Below, one piece after another: positions 47,245 through 58,355 of a stretch of DNA of 64,000 nucleotides. The position numbers were made by a program, and so were the translations under genes. The first letter of the stretch is position 1, and every line of letters begins with the position of its first letter. This stretch comes from Agrocybe praecox (lineage: Eukaryota > Basidiomycota > Agaricomycetes > Agaricales > Agrocybaceae): NCBI GenBank assembly GCA_964017145.1, contig OZ024852.1, positions 124,001 through 188,000 of the forward strand, written 5' to 3'. The notes beneath the pieces were generated by a model that saw only the letters and a list, made by a program, of their open reading frames with translations, did not search any database and was not told the origin of the DNA.

Positions 47245-47370
47245 CAAATTTATCTCAGGCACGCCATAAAACTGCCTCAAAACGCTTATAACTGATTGAC
47301 CAGGTGGAAGGGGGCATACTTCATTGAACATTAGTCCATTCTCCTCCTACCCGCAAATCAGCATAGGGAG
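47245..47370 (+). promoter_or_regulatory. Conserved 5' block of family A (A6)
   Basis: ATTTATCTCAGGCACGCC, CTTATAACTGATTGACC and GTGGAAGGGGGCATACTTC are all present. Confidence 0.45.
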
Positions 47371-48856
47371 ATGATTTTACTGCTCATCATTTACTACCTT
47401 TCGGCGAATAGTCAAGGGATTACTGCTCCTGTCGCCTCATTCATTGACCCCAGTGAATCCCCTTCATTGCTTGTCAGAGATGCGGATATACTCGATCTGT
47501 GTCCTCGCAAGCGCGTCGAAATCATCTGGTCCTGTCTTGCTACAATTCTGGCGGCGTCATGAGTGTCTGTTCATCCCAACATGCCTGGTCCTGAGGACTC
47601 TAAATTGATGAAAATATTGCGACGAGTCGAATTGATGTTGTGGGCGATTATTACGCCAGAGTTGATTATTTGCTGGGCTATGCGGCAATGGCATGCGGCT
47701 CGGTGGATGAAAAGGGAGTTTTTAGGCAAGTGGAAAACATATACATGTCGTTGGTTTTGACCTTACTTTAGACTTAACCTTAGACTTACAGCACAGAGAA
47801 GAGCGGAAACAGAGAACCCATACCCATCACTCAGATCATCAAGTGGATTATAATGAATTTAGATGGACCAAAACACATGGGTTTTTTCTCCAGATGGGAG
47901 GCTTTATTTTGCACGAGAGCGGCAAACAAAAACGTATACTTGAGTGGGAAAAACTCCTTGAACTCTACAAGGCGGGAAAGATCGATCTTTCAGACATAAC
48001 CGAAGCACGCATAAACGACCACAGTAAAGCCGATGGGTTTGCGAAAGGCTTAGCATTACTACAAACCTCCTGGTTTATTGTACAATGCCTGGCTCGTTTC
48101 GCGGACCGAAACCTGGTACTTACTGAGCTCGAGCTGGCGACGGGCGCCCTTGCAGTTCTGAGCATGGTCATGTATATGTTGTGGTGGAATAAACCCTTCA
48201 ATGCAGAAATTCCAATCTTTATCGCCGTCTCTGGAGGTTCTGCTAAGCATTATCAGGACGAGGATGAAGGTAAGTATTAATTTTGTCCACAATTAATCTT
48301 CACTAACACATACTCCAAAGAACGAGCTCATCTTATGGTCCTGAAAAATGTCCTGTTAATGCTTCAACGTATACCAAACCGGATATTAGAAATAATTGCT
48401 GATGATAAACACCCAACTACGACAGTCCCAACTTTCTATTCTGGCGCATCCGAGTCGGATCTTGCACACTTTCAAATGATATGGGCAAGCTTCTCTATAG
48501 CTACTCTTTTCGGGGCCATCCACTGCGCCGGATGGTCCACCAAAATATTGTTTTCTTCGCATATCACCTTAATCCTGTGGAGAAGTTCGTCACTCATAAT
48601 TACTGCGAGCCCTTTGGTGTGGATCTTATGGTTTGTCTTTATCTATGCACATCAGTCATTCCAGTCGCGTAGCCCTTTGAAAAGGGTCTATCACATCGCG
48701 CGCAAAGCATCTAAATATCTAACATACTTCACCATTCCTCCATACATTATCTCACGCGTCATCCTCCTCATCCTAGCCTTTGTAGAACTTCGTCGTGTAC
48801 CTCCAGGGGCGCTGGCGAACATTCCATGGGCCAACTTCATCGCCTTTATTCATTAG
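47371..48856 (+). pseudogene. Family A copy A6 with one nonsense codon
   Basis: Exons would be 47371-47725, 47772-48269 and 48321-48856 (462 codons). The only clear defect is TGA at 47561-47563, where the other copies have TGG in ILAASWVSVHPN. Everything after it is open with normal motifs (FRWTKTHGFF, LTELELATGALAVLS, FGAIHCAGWSTKI, ANIPWANFIAFIH). Exon 2 has the shortest linker of the family. The first intron has the GC donor. Either a young pseudogene or an allele with a single nonsense mutation; a sequencing error cannot be excluded. Confidence 0.7.
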
Positions 48857-49266
48857 GCCACACCTTCCGAGTTTCCTATCTTTCCGATCTGGAGTACTAC
48901 ATTACTTATATATTTTCTTCGGCTTCTCGTTGTAGTCTTTTGGCTCCTTGTATTATCATCCAAGACATACCGACCTCGGCTGAGTGATTCGACTGATGAA
49001 AAGGTTTCCAAAATGTAATCTCGTTTAGTCATATCACAGAATGAGCTTATGAACTTACATTCGTACATGGTGATTCGATTGATAAAATATAATCCCTGAA
49101 GGCCATTTCTTGACACACGTTTGGCATCAATGATAATCTAATTTTAATATCAGAACCAACAAGATAAGTAGATAAAAATGAAACTTGAATATTTGAATGA
49201 TGACTAGTCTCCAGGTAAAAACGCGTTCCCAATCGGTGAAACATAAATACATAACTCCTCGCCGAC
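48857..49266. other. A6 downstream and C5 upstream sequence
   Basis: Parallel to 42934-43370, with TGATTCGACTGATGAAAAGG present. No gene. Confidence 0.4.
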
Positions 49267-49825
49267 ATGTCTCATCAAATCGACCGAGAACCTGAAGTGT
49301 CTCGCTTCATTCCAATCTTCTATCAATCGGGTCTACTACCATCTCCTCCTAATCCCACTGAAAGAGCCAATGCTCTAGCCGTGCACATGAGGGACATGAA
49401 CCTGAGGATGCAGGGACCCTAACTAACGGTCTTCCAACCTTCGTACTCCACATCGCAGCTGCCCGTCCAGCACACACGGACAAGATCATCCTCGAAGCAA
49501 TAAAAATTGTACTCAAGGAGCCGAACTTACCCCTGATCAACGACTGAGAATCTTCTCTCCCAAACACGACGTTCGAGGGGTTGTTTGACGTTGCGTTTAC
49601 AGAGACCTTCGATGACACTTGGCGTGGACCTATAGACGTAAACGAACGCAAATGATATATCGCGGCATCACTAGTAGCTGGACGCGCACATTTTTTGGGT
49701 TGCTGAAAACCTCACATATCATTGGCGGTCTTGCTGAGGGTCTTGGATTCGTCGATGAGGTACTCCACGATTTACGAAGGAGAAGATGTTGGGCTCATTG
49801 GATAATGCGACAGGATATGGACTGA
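49267..49825 (+). pseudogene. Family C copy C5, broken and internally deleted
   Basis: The N-terminus is the best preserved of all copies (MSHQIDREPEVSRFIPIFYQSG). Then come a frameshift in the MRDMNL part, TGA in INDW-E, TGA in ERK-YIA, and a deletion that removes the QPATIA to SLFQF region before the ARFTKEK-like end. It defines the true C start codon. Confidence 0.65.
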
Positions 49826-50074
49826 TCTAATCTAATCTATTAATCAAGTGACCTGATTGACTGTACTGCCACAGCGCACTATAGCCGAATGCGAACCTTT
49901 CTTGACCACTACCATCGGTGTTCCAGAGCCCAGCGTGCATACCACCCTATTCCTAGTCCAAGTCATGCTGCACCGCTCCAACACAATTTCCATCTCGATT
50001 CAGAGTCGTTACACACACTACTTTTGGTTACCCCGTTCACCTGTTCTTCGAGACGTCCCATAAAATTTTAAGCG

Positions 50075-51826
50075 ATGGAAAGCTCCAACCAGATCCAGCC
50101 GGCCCCAGCCAAGCCTTCGTAACATACAAAGAGGCCTACATCAGCGCTACCCTCAATTTGAGAATGTTGTATATGCTCTTAATGGATGTGTAGCCCTCCT
50201 TTCCTCATTCAACGTCGCTAATAACGCCAACAACAGGACTATACACGATCACCTACGTCGGCGGGGATCACCTATACTGTACGTTCCCTTCCTCGGCTTC
50301 AGAGCTTTACTGACCTTCTCCACCCCCACCAGCAACCGGCGCCACGGCCCTCAAATGCCCTCGCAAGCCTGTTCATGCACGCGCTGTTCATCTTCGGGAT
50401 CACAGAGATGGCCATCCAATAGTATTTCTCAAATTCATCTTCGTCGCCCAGAGAGACACCCGCAAAACGATATTCGGCACCGTCGCGTTCGTCAAACCTT
50501 CCATTCAGGCGGGGACGAATGCATTCTTGGTAAGTCGTGCTGGTGTTTTTCTTTTACGTATTGGGTGGAGCGTTGATTTCGCTCGTTTCTAGGGCTGGAG
50601 ATGCTTCTACCCCGAAAACTACAGCCCACTCGAAGTATTGCCCCCTCATAGGCCTCATCGGCGCACAGATTGGTATGTCTTCCCTTTCTTCCACCAACCA
50701 ACGGACAACAGTAACCTACCTAATTGCCACCATCTTCCGAGGCAACGCCACCTCCTCCCGGGTGCCCGAAACGCTGCACCAATCCCTCCTCGCACTGGAC
50801 ACTCTCAACGTATTCATCACCACCACCAGCCTCCTCTGCTCCCTCTCCATCGCCTGGCCCCTCATCAGAGCCTACGTCTCCAATCCCACTCCTCCTTCAA
50901 GCGAGACCAAGGAGAAAGAAAAAAACCCACGCAACTTTGAGCGAGACTCATTCTACTTCGGTCCTCGCTCCCTCGTCGGTCGTCCCGATTTCGGTGCCAT
51001 CGCGAACGTTCACTTCAACGCACCCGCCCCAGGGGGTTTGAAGCCCAGCCACGCCACACCCAACCTCCCCACCCAATTCGACAAAGCCGTCGACGTCCTC
51101 CTCCAATCTTCAATCTCATACGTCATCGATTCATCACCCAATTGGCATTCACGATCGTGAACTTCATGTATGCACACAACACGGGCTCGGCGCGGATGTT
51201 TGCTGTCGTGGGGTATGTTGGGGCTGTTAATGATACCATGGGGGTGCGTGTTTCCTTTTTTTCGTGCTTCCTTGCTTCCTACGTCCACTCTTCCCTGTAT
51301 ACTCTTTCCTCTCGTCCCCTTTCCTCCGCCCCCTACCTCTCCTCTCCCCCTCCCTTCTCTCTTCCTCTCGTCTCGTCTCGTTCCATCCCCAACCCTCTCC
51401 CCCTATCCACCCAAACCCATTTTCATTTCTCATTTCTCTCCCTCTCTCCCTTCTATAACCCAAAAACTAACCCCCCCCTCCTACTAGGGTCTCGCACCAA
51501 CACTAATGATGGCCCCACTAGCAACCATCAAAGGCAAACCTCCTAAGAAAACCTCCAAATCTTCCCCAGGCTCTGGGGCTGGCTCTCCTACTGCTACTCC
51601 CGGCGGCGTACGCTCCGCACTGCAGTTCGTCAACGCAGCTGGGACGACGACGACGACTACGACGTATGATCTGGGTACGACGACTATGACTGGGTATGGA
51701 GTCGGGGCTGCTACGACTGGCGGGAACGGAACCGACGAGCGGAGCAGAGGTTCCGCGGTCGTTTCACTCCGCACGGGTGTACATATCGTGGGTGCGGGAG
51801 GCGAGAAGGCTGAGAAAGATGAGTAA
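50075..51826 (+). pseudogene. Family B copy B6, broken
   Basis: ATG at 50075 (MESSNQIQ) is followed by a frameshift before the AFVTY motif. TAG replaces Trp in the MAIQW-YFLK motif (50419-50421), and the segment encoding QVGTIVIQYMQF is deleted before the third donor. Exon 5 is long and open (TYLIATIFRGNATSS to SYVI), then a short insertion shifts the LAFTIV part. Exon 6 is fully open and close to B1. The last intron (51244-51487) is 244 nt and pyrimidine-rich. Confidence 0.7.
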
Positions 51827-52336
51827 GTTGGGTGGGTTGGGCGGTGGTGGATGAAAAGTATGAGAGCTTTATTTATTTATCTTGCAATGGATCGTCGGTC
51901 GTCGTGTATAGTGTATAAATTTTTTGTTTTGTGTGTACGTACGTATGTACGGGGCCGTATGTAAGTGTAGTGTGTAGTGTAGTGTAATTAGTGTGTATCG
52001 ATCGATCTATCTAGCTCAGCTGCCTCAACTTATTAATTAGCCATTCAACATCGTATCTTTCTTGATTAGCAAATAGAAATTCATAAATAGAAGGGGACGA
52101 GGCGGAGAACGTTGAGAGACGACAGAGAAGCCGAGAGAATGAGAAATGGGTTGAAAAGAGAAGGGACGAGGAGAACGAAAGAAAAGGGATGATCGATGAT
52201 CGATGAGGATCCAGGAGAAGGGATGAAGAGGAAAAGTGATGAGAGGGCTTAGACATGTTCCGGAACAAAAAGCACACGCAGTAAGCACATGTATTGGTTA
52301 GACATTACAGAAGACATCGACTCGGGCAAGGGGAAT
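51827..52336. other. B6 3' tail
   Basis: It has the same tail elements as after B5 (TATGAGAGCTTTATTTATTT, ACGTACGTATG). No gene. Confidence 0.45.
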
Positions 52337-52844
52337 GCCGTCCTAATTATACACTGTTTCATTATCTGATGATAATGCACGGTGACTAGACTGGCGACCG
52401 TTGATGCGCGTTTTCATGGTGTGATATACAGTGAAGCCATACGTGAAAGTGATGGTTCTCCTCCGCGCTTCTTTTCCGAGATCGTTATGTTCTTCTTTTC
52501 CTCGTGCCTTGGGTTCTTGATCTTGATGGCGCGGAGAATGTTTGCGAACAAGGCGAACACAAGGGCAGGACGGGGGAGACTCTGGGATGGCGGGCGACGG
52601 TTGTTCAATCGCCACACTTCTATAATGGTAAACACAGAGAAGTGGTAAAAACAGAGAAAACTCAAGGCAGAAAGAAAATTAACTTGGCTGGCAGACATGC
52701 AGACAAGCCGCCGCCGCCACCGCCGCCGCAGGAAAAGCGATGTTCTGCAAAAACGTGATCAATTATAAATTAGATGAAGGCGTTAGTCCTTGCACCTGCC
52801 ACGCTGTTCTGATTTATTCTTTTAGCCTAGAAGCGCCCTAGGAA
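52337..52844 (+). repeat. Upstream block F, copy before A7
   Basis: Starts CCGTCCTAATTATACACTG. It contains a more divergent ENVCEQGEHKGRTGETLGW frame and an expanded GCC run (GCCGCCGCCACCGCCGCC). Confidence 0.5.
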
Positions 52845-52967
52845 ATTTATCTCAGCCACGCCGTAACAATGCCTCAAAGTGTTTATAACTGATCGACGAA
52901 GTGGAAGGAGGCATACTTCATTGAACACCAGTCGTTTCTCCTACTACCCGCAAATCAGCATCGCAGG
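52845..52967 (+). promoter_or_regulatory. Conserved 5' block of family A (A7)
   Basis: ATTTATCTCAGCCACGCCG, GTTTATAACTGATCGACG and GTGGAAGGAGGCATACTTC are present. Confidence 0.45.
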
Positions 52968-54691
52968 ATGATTCTACTGCTTATCCTTTACTACCTTTTG
53001 ACGTATAGTCAAGGGATTGCTGCCCCTGTCGCCCCATCTATCGACCCCAACGAATTCCCTTCATTGTTTGTCAGAGATACGGATATACCCGATCTATGTC
53101 CTCGCAAGCGCCTCGAAATCTTCTGGTCATGTCTTGCCACAATTCTGGCGGCGTCATGGGTCTCTGTTCATCCCAACATGCCTCATTCTCAGGACTCTAA
53201 ATTGAAGAAAATATTGCGACGGGTGGAATTGATGTTGTGGGCAATTATTTCGCCAGAGTTGATTATTTACTGGGCTATGCGGCAATGGTATGGGGCTCGG
53301 ATGATAAAACGGGAGTTTTTAGGCAAGTGAAAAAAAAACATTTATATGTCCTTGGTTTTTGACCTGACCTAGCCTTAGCCTTACAGCGCAAAGTGGAAGC
53401 GATCAGACCAATTTCTTCTTTGCCACCCACGAATTCTACCAACGCTCTCCGTACTGCGGAAGATAAATTTAGATGGACCAAAACACATGGCTTTTTTCTT
53501 CAGATGGGAGGCTTTGTTTTGCACGAGAACGGGAGACAAGAACGTATCCTTGGGTGGGAAAAACTCTTCCATCTCTACAAAGCGGGAAAGATTGATCTTT
53601 CAGAAATAAACGAAGCACGTATAAACGACCACAGTAAAGCCGATGTGTTTACAAAAGTCTTAGCATTATTACAAACCGGTTGGTTTATCGTACAATGCGT
53701 GGCTCGCTTCTCGGACAGAAACCTAGTCCTGACTGAGCTCGAGCTGGCGACGGGTGCCCTTGCGGTTCTGAGCTTAGTCATGTATGTGTTGTGGTGGAAT
53801 AAACCCTTCAATGCGGAGGTTCCAATCGTCATCACCGTCTCTGAAGGTTCTGCTGAGGATAATCTGGACCAGGGTAGAGGTAGGTTTTGGTTTTGTCTAC
53901 AATTGATGTTCAATAACACATATCCCGAAGGACGCGCTCATCTTATGGATAATCTGGACGAGGGTGAAAGTAAATATTAATTTTGTCCACAATTGATGTT
54001 CAATAACACATATCCCGAAGGACGAGCTAATGTTATGGACCTAAAAAATGTCCTCTCAATGTTTCAACGTATACCGTCCCGGATATCAGCAACAATCAAG
54101 AAAGGTAAGTATTAATTTTCTTCACAATTGACCATCACTAACACATATCCTGAAGGACGAGCTCATTTTGTGGACCTACAAAATGTCCTGTCAATATTTT
54201 ATTGTATACGGGAACGGATAGGAGAAATAATGATTTGTGATTCACACTCAGACACGGAAGTCCCAACTTTCAATGCTGTCCACCTCAGCTGGGGTCCTGA
54301 AATGCTACAAATGATGTTGGCAAGTTTCTCTATAGCTGCTGTTTTCGGGGCCATCCACTGTGCTGGATGGTCCAGCAAGATATTGTTTTCTTCCCATATA
54401 GCCTCAATCCTGTGGAGAACTTCGTCACTCATAATTACTACAACCCCTTTTGTGTGGATCTTATTGATTGCCCTTCGGTGTATAGATTACCCATTGTACA
54501 GTACCTTTTTTTCGCGTACGGTCTATTCCATCGCGTCCTGTGCAGTTGGATGTCTAACATACATCACCACTCCTCTATACATTATCTCACGCGTCATCCT
54601 CCTCATCCTAGCCGTTGTCGAACTTCGCTATGCACCTCCAGGGGCGCTGGCAAACATTCCGTGGGCCAACTTCATCCCCTTTATTCATTAG
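52968..54691 (+). CDS. Family A multi-pass membrane protein with two extra small exons (A7)
   Basis: Exons 52968-53322, about 53373-53879, 53931-53969 (39 nt), 54021-54104 (84 nt) and 54156-54691 give 506 aa with every frame open. Skipping both small exons also keeps the frame (465 aa). The first intron has the GC donor and the last three are GT-AG with 50-51 nt. The small exons repeat the start of the last exon (GRAHLMDNLDEGE and GRANVMDLKNVLSMFQ types). The core shows CPRKRLEIFWSCLATI, FRWTKTHGFF, LTELELATGALAVLS, FGAIHCAGWSSKI and ANIPWANFIPFIH. Its first donor after exon 2 is weaker (GTAGGT). Function unknown; multi-pass membrane protein. Confidence 0.8.
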
Positions 54692-55148
54692 CGCACACCT
54701 TCCAAGTTTCCTATCTTTCCTATCTGATATACTACATTACTTATACATTTTTTTCGGCTTGTTGTAGTACTTTGCCTTCTTGTATTATCGTCTAAAGAAA
54801 ACTGGCTTTACTTGGCATCTGGACGCTTTCTGCCATGTTCCCCGCCCTGTGGACCGTGTAATTAATATGGCTATGTAATATATATTCAGCCCAAAAAAAA
54901 ACAGATACAGATACACATAAAGAGCTGTCATGAGGCGACAAAGAAGCTTAAGGGTCATCCTCTCCTAGCCAAATTAGTTAGGAAATAAGAATCTACGGAA
55001 TGAGCACAAATTTCACCCAGGGGATGTGGCATGGGACACAAGGAAGACGTTCACATTTCATGAACCGCTTCGATCCTATAGGAAGTATCGTATCCGTCCA
55101 TCAGTGGACTAAGTACAACTTCCAGCGCCATGCTCATCAGTAACCTTA
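54692..55148. other. A7 downstream spacer
   Basis: The usual A downstream sequence runs to about 54880, then unique sequence. No gene. Confidence 0.4.
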
Positions 55149-55391
55149 CAATTTACTTGTCCGCTTTTGGCCGCTTTTAGCTTATTTCTCGATTTCAAAA
55201 AAGCTATTAGCTAAAAAAGGTGAAAAGTTACGCTATTTTATCATCATTTTGGCCCTAAATCCGTGCAATTCATTTCCTACTGTTTCACCAAGGAATCAAC
55301 TTTTTGATTTCAGGCACCTAGGTTTCTTAGCTTGTTACTTTGACGCTTTTAGCCGCTTTTTTTGGTTGTACAACCACAAAAAAGTAAATTG
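55149..55391. mobile_element. Possible PIF/Harbinger-like MITE
   Basis: CAATTTACTT at the left and AAGTAAATTG at the right are perfect 10-bp inverted ends, with TTA on both outer sides (55146-55148, 55392-55394). A TTA target duplication fits PIF/Harbinger elements. The inside is AT-rich with repeated CTTTTAGCCGCTTTT-type units and no open frame. Confidence 0.4.
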
Positions 55392-55669
55392 TTAAACTTC
55401 TGATGCTGTAAGGTACGCACCTTGCCTACGCCCGAAACCGACACAAATACACCATCTCGATGCGCAGCCAACATTTCGGACCGAAGCCATTCTCCTTTTT
55501 GGTTTAACTTCCTTTCTGCCAGCGAGGCACCTTTAAGGGTTCTCCGTCGCTTGTTTAATTTCTCTTAGAAAACTTCTTTTCGGCTAAATAAACCTTTACC
55601 ATTCGATTTGATTTCTTATCTTACCCCCTGAGTATCGATACAGGTAGAATTACATATATAAACGTAGTC

Positions 55670-55899
55670 CTACTTGTATGTACTCCCCAGCAGAAATAGA
55701 GTAACTGTCTCACCCTCGCTATTAACCACGCAACGCAACGCAATGGTTTGACCACAATCTTCCAGCCACTCACTCATACGTCTCGCACTATTTTCCTTAG
55801 CACCACCTACCACATCACCAAGAGGTTTAGGACCCCCGAGACGATTTCGCCTCGCCTCACCTCTATCTTCCGAATTCACAACGGTTCACATCGTTTCAA
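55670..55899 (-). pseudogene. Dispersed repeat G, copy 2, with a 69-codon open fragment
   Basis: The minus-strand frame has coding-like content (GGPKPLGDVVGGAKENSARR, SEWLEDCGQTIALRC). It starts at GTG after a TGA, with no ATG, so it looks like a piece of an unknown gene. The right part matches 6231-6360 inverted. Confidence 0.35.
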
Positions 55900-56114
55900 T
55901 GCTCCCTGAGTCCCACATCCCACGTACACGCGCGAATTGCAAAAAAAGAAGAAAGAAAGAAAAAACATCGCGCGGCTGATATATAAGGAGCGAGGCTGAA
56001 TCACGGGCAATGATGGAGACTTGAGCGCTGAAGATGGAGATGGAGGTATACTTTGGGTATACTCTCAACCCACTAGATCTTGGAAAGGCGAAAACGGAAT
56101 ATGCGATATAGAGG

Positions 56115-56846
56115 GCGGACACCTCAGAGGCGAACCAGTATGGCGGTCATTTGGGGTAAAAATTCCGCGCGCGCTTTTTACCTTTTCCGCGCAATTTTTC
56201 CCCCGCGCACATAGGAGAAAATATTTTGACTTAGACCATATAAGGCTTAAAAATGACCTAAAATTGCGCGGAAAAGGTAAAAAGCGCGCGCGGAATTTTT
56301 ACCCCAAATGACCGCCATAAACCAGAGGGTGCCGGGCCCCTAGCTAGCGATCTTCCAACCTTCGTACTCTACATCGCAGCTACACGTCCAGCACACAGGG
56401 GTATGATCCTCGAAGCAATAAGAATCCTACTCAAGGAGCCGAATTTACCCCTGATCAACGACTGGGACTCTTCTCGCCCGAACACGACGTTCGAAGAGTT
56501 GTTCGACGTTGCGTTTACAGACTCCGTCGATGACACTTTGCGTAGATCTATGGACGTGAATGAAGGCAAGTCGCATATCGCGGCGTCGTTACTAGCGGGA
56601 CGCGCACGTCATTTTGGGTTACGGAGCACCCCGCAGATTATTGGCAGTCCTGCTGAGGGTCTTGGATTCGCAGAGGAGGCACTCTATAACTATCAAGGTC
56701 AAGCAGCAAAAATTGCGTTGGAAGAGGCATGCGTACAGCTCCTGTGGGGAGCATCGTCGCTCTTCCGGTTCCAACCAGCACGATTTACAAATGAGAAGGT
56801 GTCGGGGTCATTGGATAATACAACGACTAACTTCTGCGTTGCTTGA
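56115..56846 (+). pseudogene. Family C copy C6, interrupted by a MITE
   Basis: A short remnant with LRGEP-type codons (CACCTCAGAGGCGAACCAG) ends at 56138, then the 181-bp element follows. C resumes at 56320 with GAGGGTGCCGGGCCCC and continues open as LASDLPTFVLYIAATR, KEPNLPLINDWDSS, NTTFEELFDVAFTD, STPQIIGSPAEGLG and FRFQPARFTNEKV to 56846. The N-terminus upstream of the insertion is mostly lost. The sequence further on (56880-57010) keeps spacer marks. Confidence 0.65.
56139..56319. mobile_element. 181-bp MITE with 60-bp perfect terminal inverted repeats
   Basis: The left 60 bp (TATGGCGGTCATTTGGGG...) and right 60 bp (...CCCCAAATGACCGCCATA) are exact reverse complements. AACCAG is duplicated on both sides (56133-56138, 56320-56325). 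C4 has a single GAACCAGAGG at the matching place, which serves as the empty site. The ends contain CGCGCGC runs. No coding capacity; the parent superfamily is unclear. Confidence 0.9.
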
Positions 56847-57149
56847 GGTTCGTCTCGTCTTGTCGAATGCCGCAAGATGATCTTATTTGACTGATGTCTC
56901 TTGTGATAAGGTGACGAAAGCGTATTTAAAAAGGAGCGACTTGAAAAATTGACCAGTGATGCGATGGTCAACAGCCTGAAAGATGTGGGACGGACGTTCC
57001 CGGGCGCACTGGATTTGGAACAGGAGGTGATCTGATCTAATCTAATCTATTAATAATACTATTAATCAACAGACTCTAATTGACTGCACTGCCACAGCGC
57101 GCGTAATACTTCCAGAGCCCAGCAAGTATACCACCCTATTCCCAGTCCA

Positions 57150-58355
57150 ACCCATACTGCACTGCTACTTACCATAAACCTCATCGGCGCACAGTTCAGT
57201 ACGTCTTCCTCCCTCTTTCTTTCTTCCTTCCACCAACCAACGGACAACAGTAGCCTACGTAATCGCGACCATCTTGCAAGGCAACGCCACCTCCGCCCGG
57301 GGGCCAGAAACGCTGCCTCAATCCCTCCTCGTACTAGACACTCTCAACGCATTCATCAGCACCGCCAGCCTCCTCTGCTTCCTCTACATCGCCCGGTCGC
57401 TCATCATGCATCATGCATCATGCATCAAAGCCTACATCGCCAACCCAACACCCACTCCAGGCAAGGAGATGAACGAAAAAAGGAGCCCTAGGAACTTCGA
57501 ATGAGACTCTTTCTACATCGGTCCACGCTCCCTCGCCGGACGGCCCAACTTCGGTGCAAACGCCCACGCCAATGTCCACTTCAACGCACCTGCTCCTGGG
57601 GTTTGAAACCCAACCACGCCACGCCGAAAACCCCTACCCAATTCGACAAAGCCGTTGACGTCCTCTAATCTTCAATCTTGTTCGTCATCACCCAACTGGC
57701 ATACACGATCGTGAGCTTTATGTACACCCACAACGTTCAACACGAGCTCGGCGCGGATGTTTTCGGTCGTGGGGTATGTTGGGGCTGTTAACAATACTAT
57801 GGGGGTGCGTGGTCTTCCCTTTCCCTTTCCCTTTCCCTTTCCCTTTCCCTTTCCCTTTCCCTTTCCCTTTCCCTTTCCCTTTCCCTTTCCCTTCTCCCTC
57901 CCCTCCCTCACCCCTCCCTTTTCCGTGCCCCCCCCAAAAAAAAATAAACCCAACTAACCCCCCTCCCCTTGTAGAGTCTCGCACCAACACTAATAATGGC
58001 CCAACTAGCAGCCATCAAAGGCAAGCCTCCCAAGGAATCCTCCAAATCCTCCCCGGCCTCCGTGGCTGGCTTTCCTGCTGGTCCTTTCCCCGGGGGCGGC
58101 AACGACGGCGGCGTACGCTCCGCACTGCAGTTCGTAAACGCAGGAGCTAGGACGACTACAGCGACGTATGATCTGGGTATGGGGTTGGGACGACTGGAGC
58201 TGAAGGGAATGGCACCGGCACGCTCGATGAGCGGAGCAGGAGATCCACCGTCGTTTCCCTCCGCACGGGTGTGCATATCGTGGGTACGGGTGAGGAGAAG
58301 GTTGGGAAAGATGAGTAAGTTGGGTGGGTTAGGCGATCATGCATCAAATGTATGA
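57150..58355 (+). pseudogene. Family B copy B7, 5'-truncated
   Basis: Homology starts in exon 4 (ACCATAAACCTCATCGGCGCACAG) directly after the spacer; exons 1-3 are absent. Exon 5 has a CATG-rich insertion (ATCATGCATC repeats), a TGA at FE-DSF, and frameshifts in the FNAPAPG and DVL parts. Exon 6 is readable (SLAPTLIMAQLAAIKGKPPK) until the tail shifts frame. The last intron (57805-57974) carries the CCCTTT array. Confidence 0.7.
57816..57893. repeat. CCCTTT hexanucleotide array
   Basis: About 13 near-perfect CCCTTT units form a pure polypyrimidine tract inside the last intron of B7. Confidence 0.9.

Noticed and set aside
57816..57893. Interstitial telomere repeat
   Set aside because: The unit is CCCTTT, not the CCCTAA expected for most fungal telomeres, and it sits in an intron whose paralogs are also pyrimidine-rich.
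57757..57957. Pro-Phe repeat protein from the CCCTTT array
   Set aside because: The array lies inside the last intron of B7 between a clear donor and acceptor; the PF repeat is an artefact.
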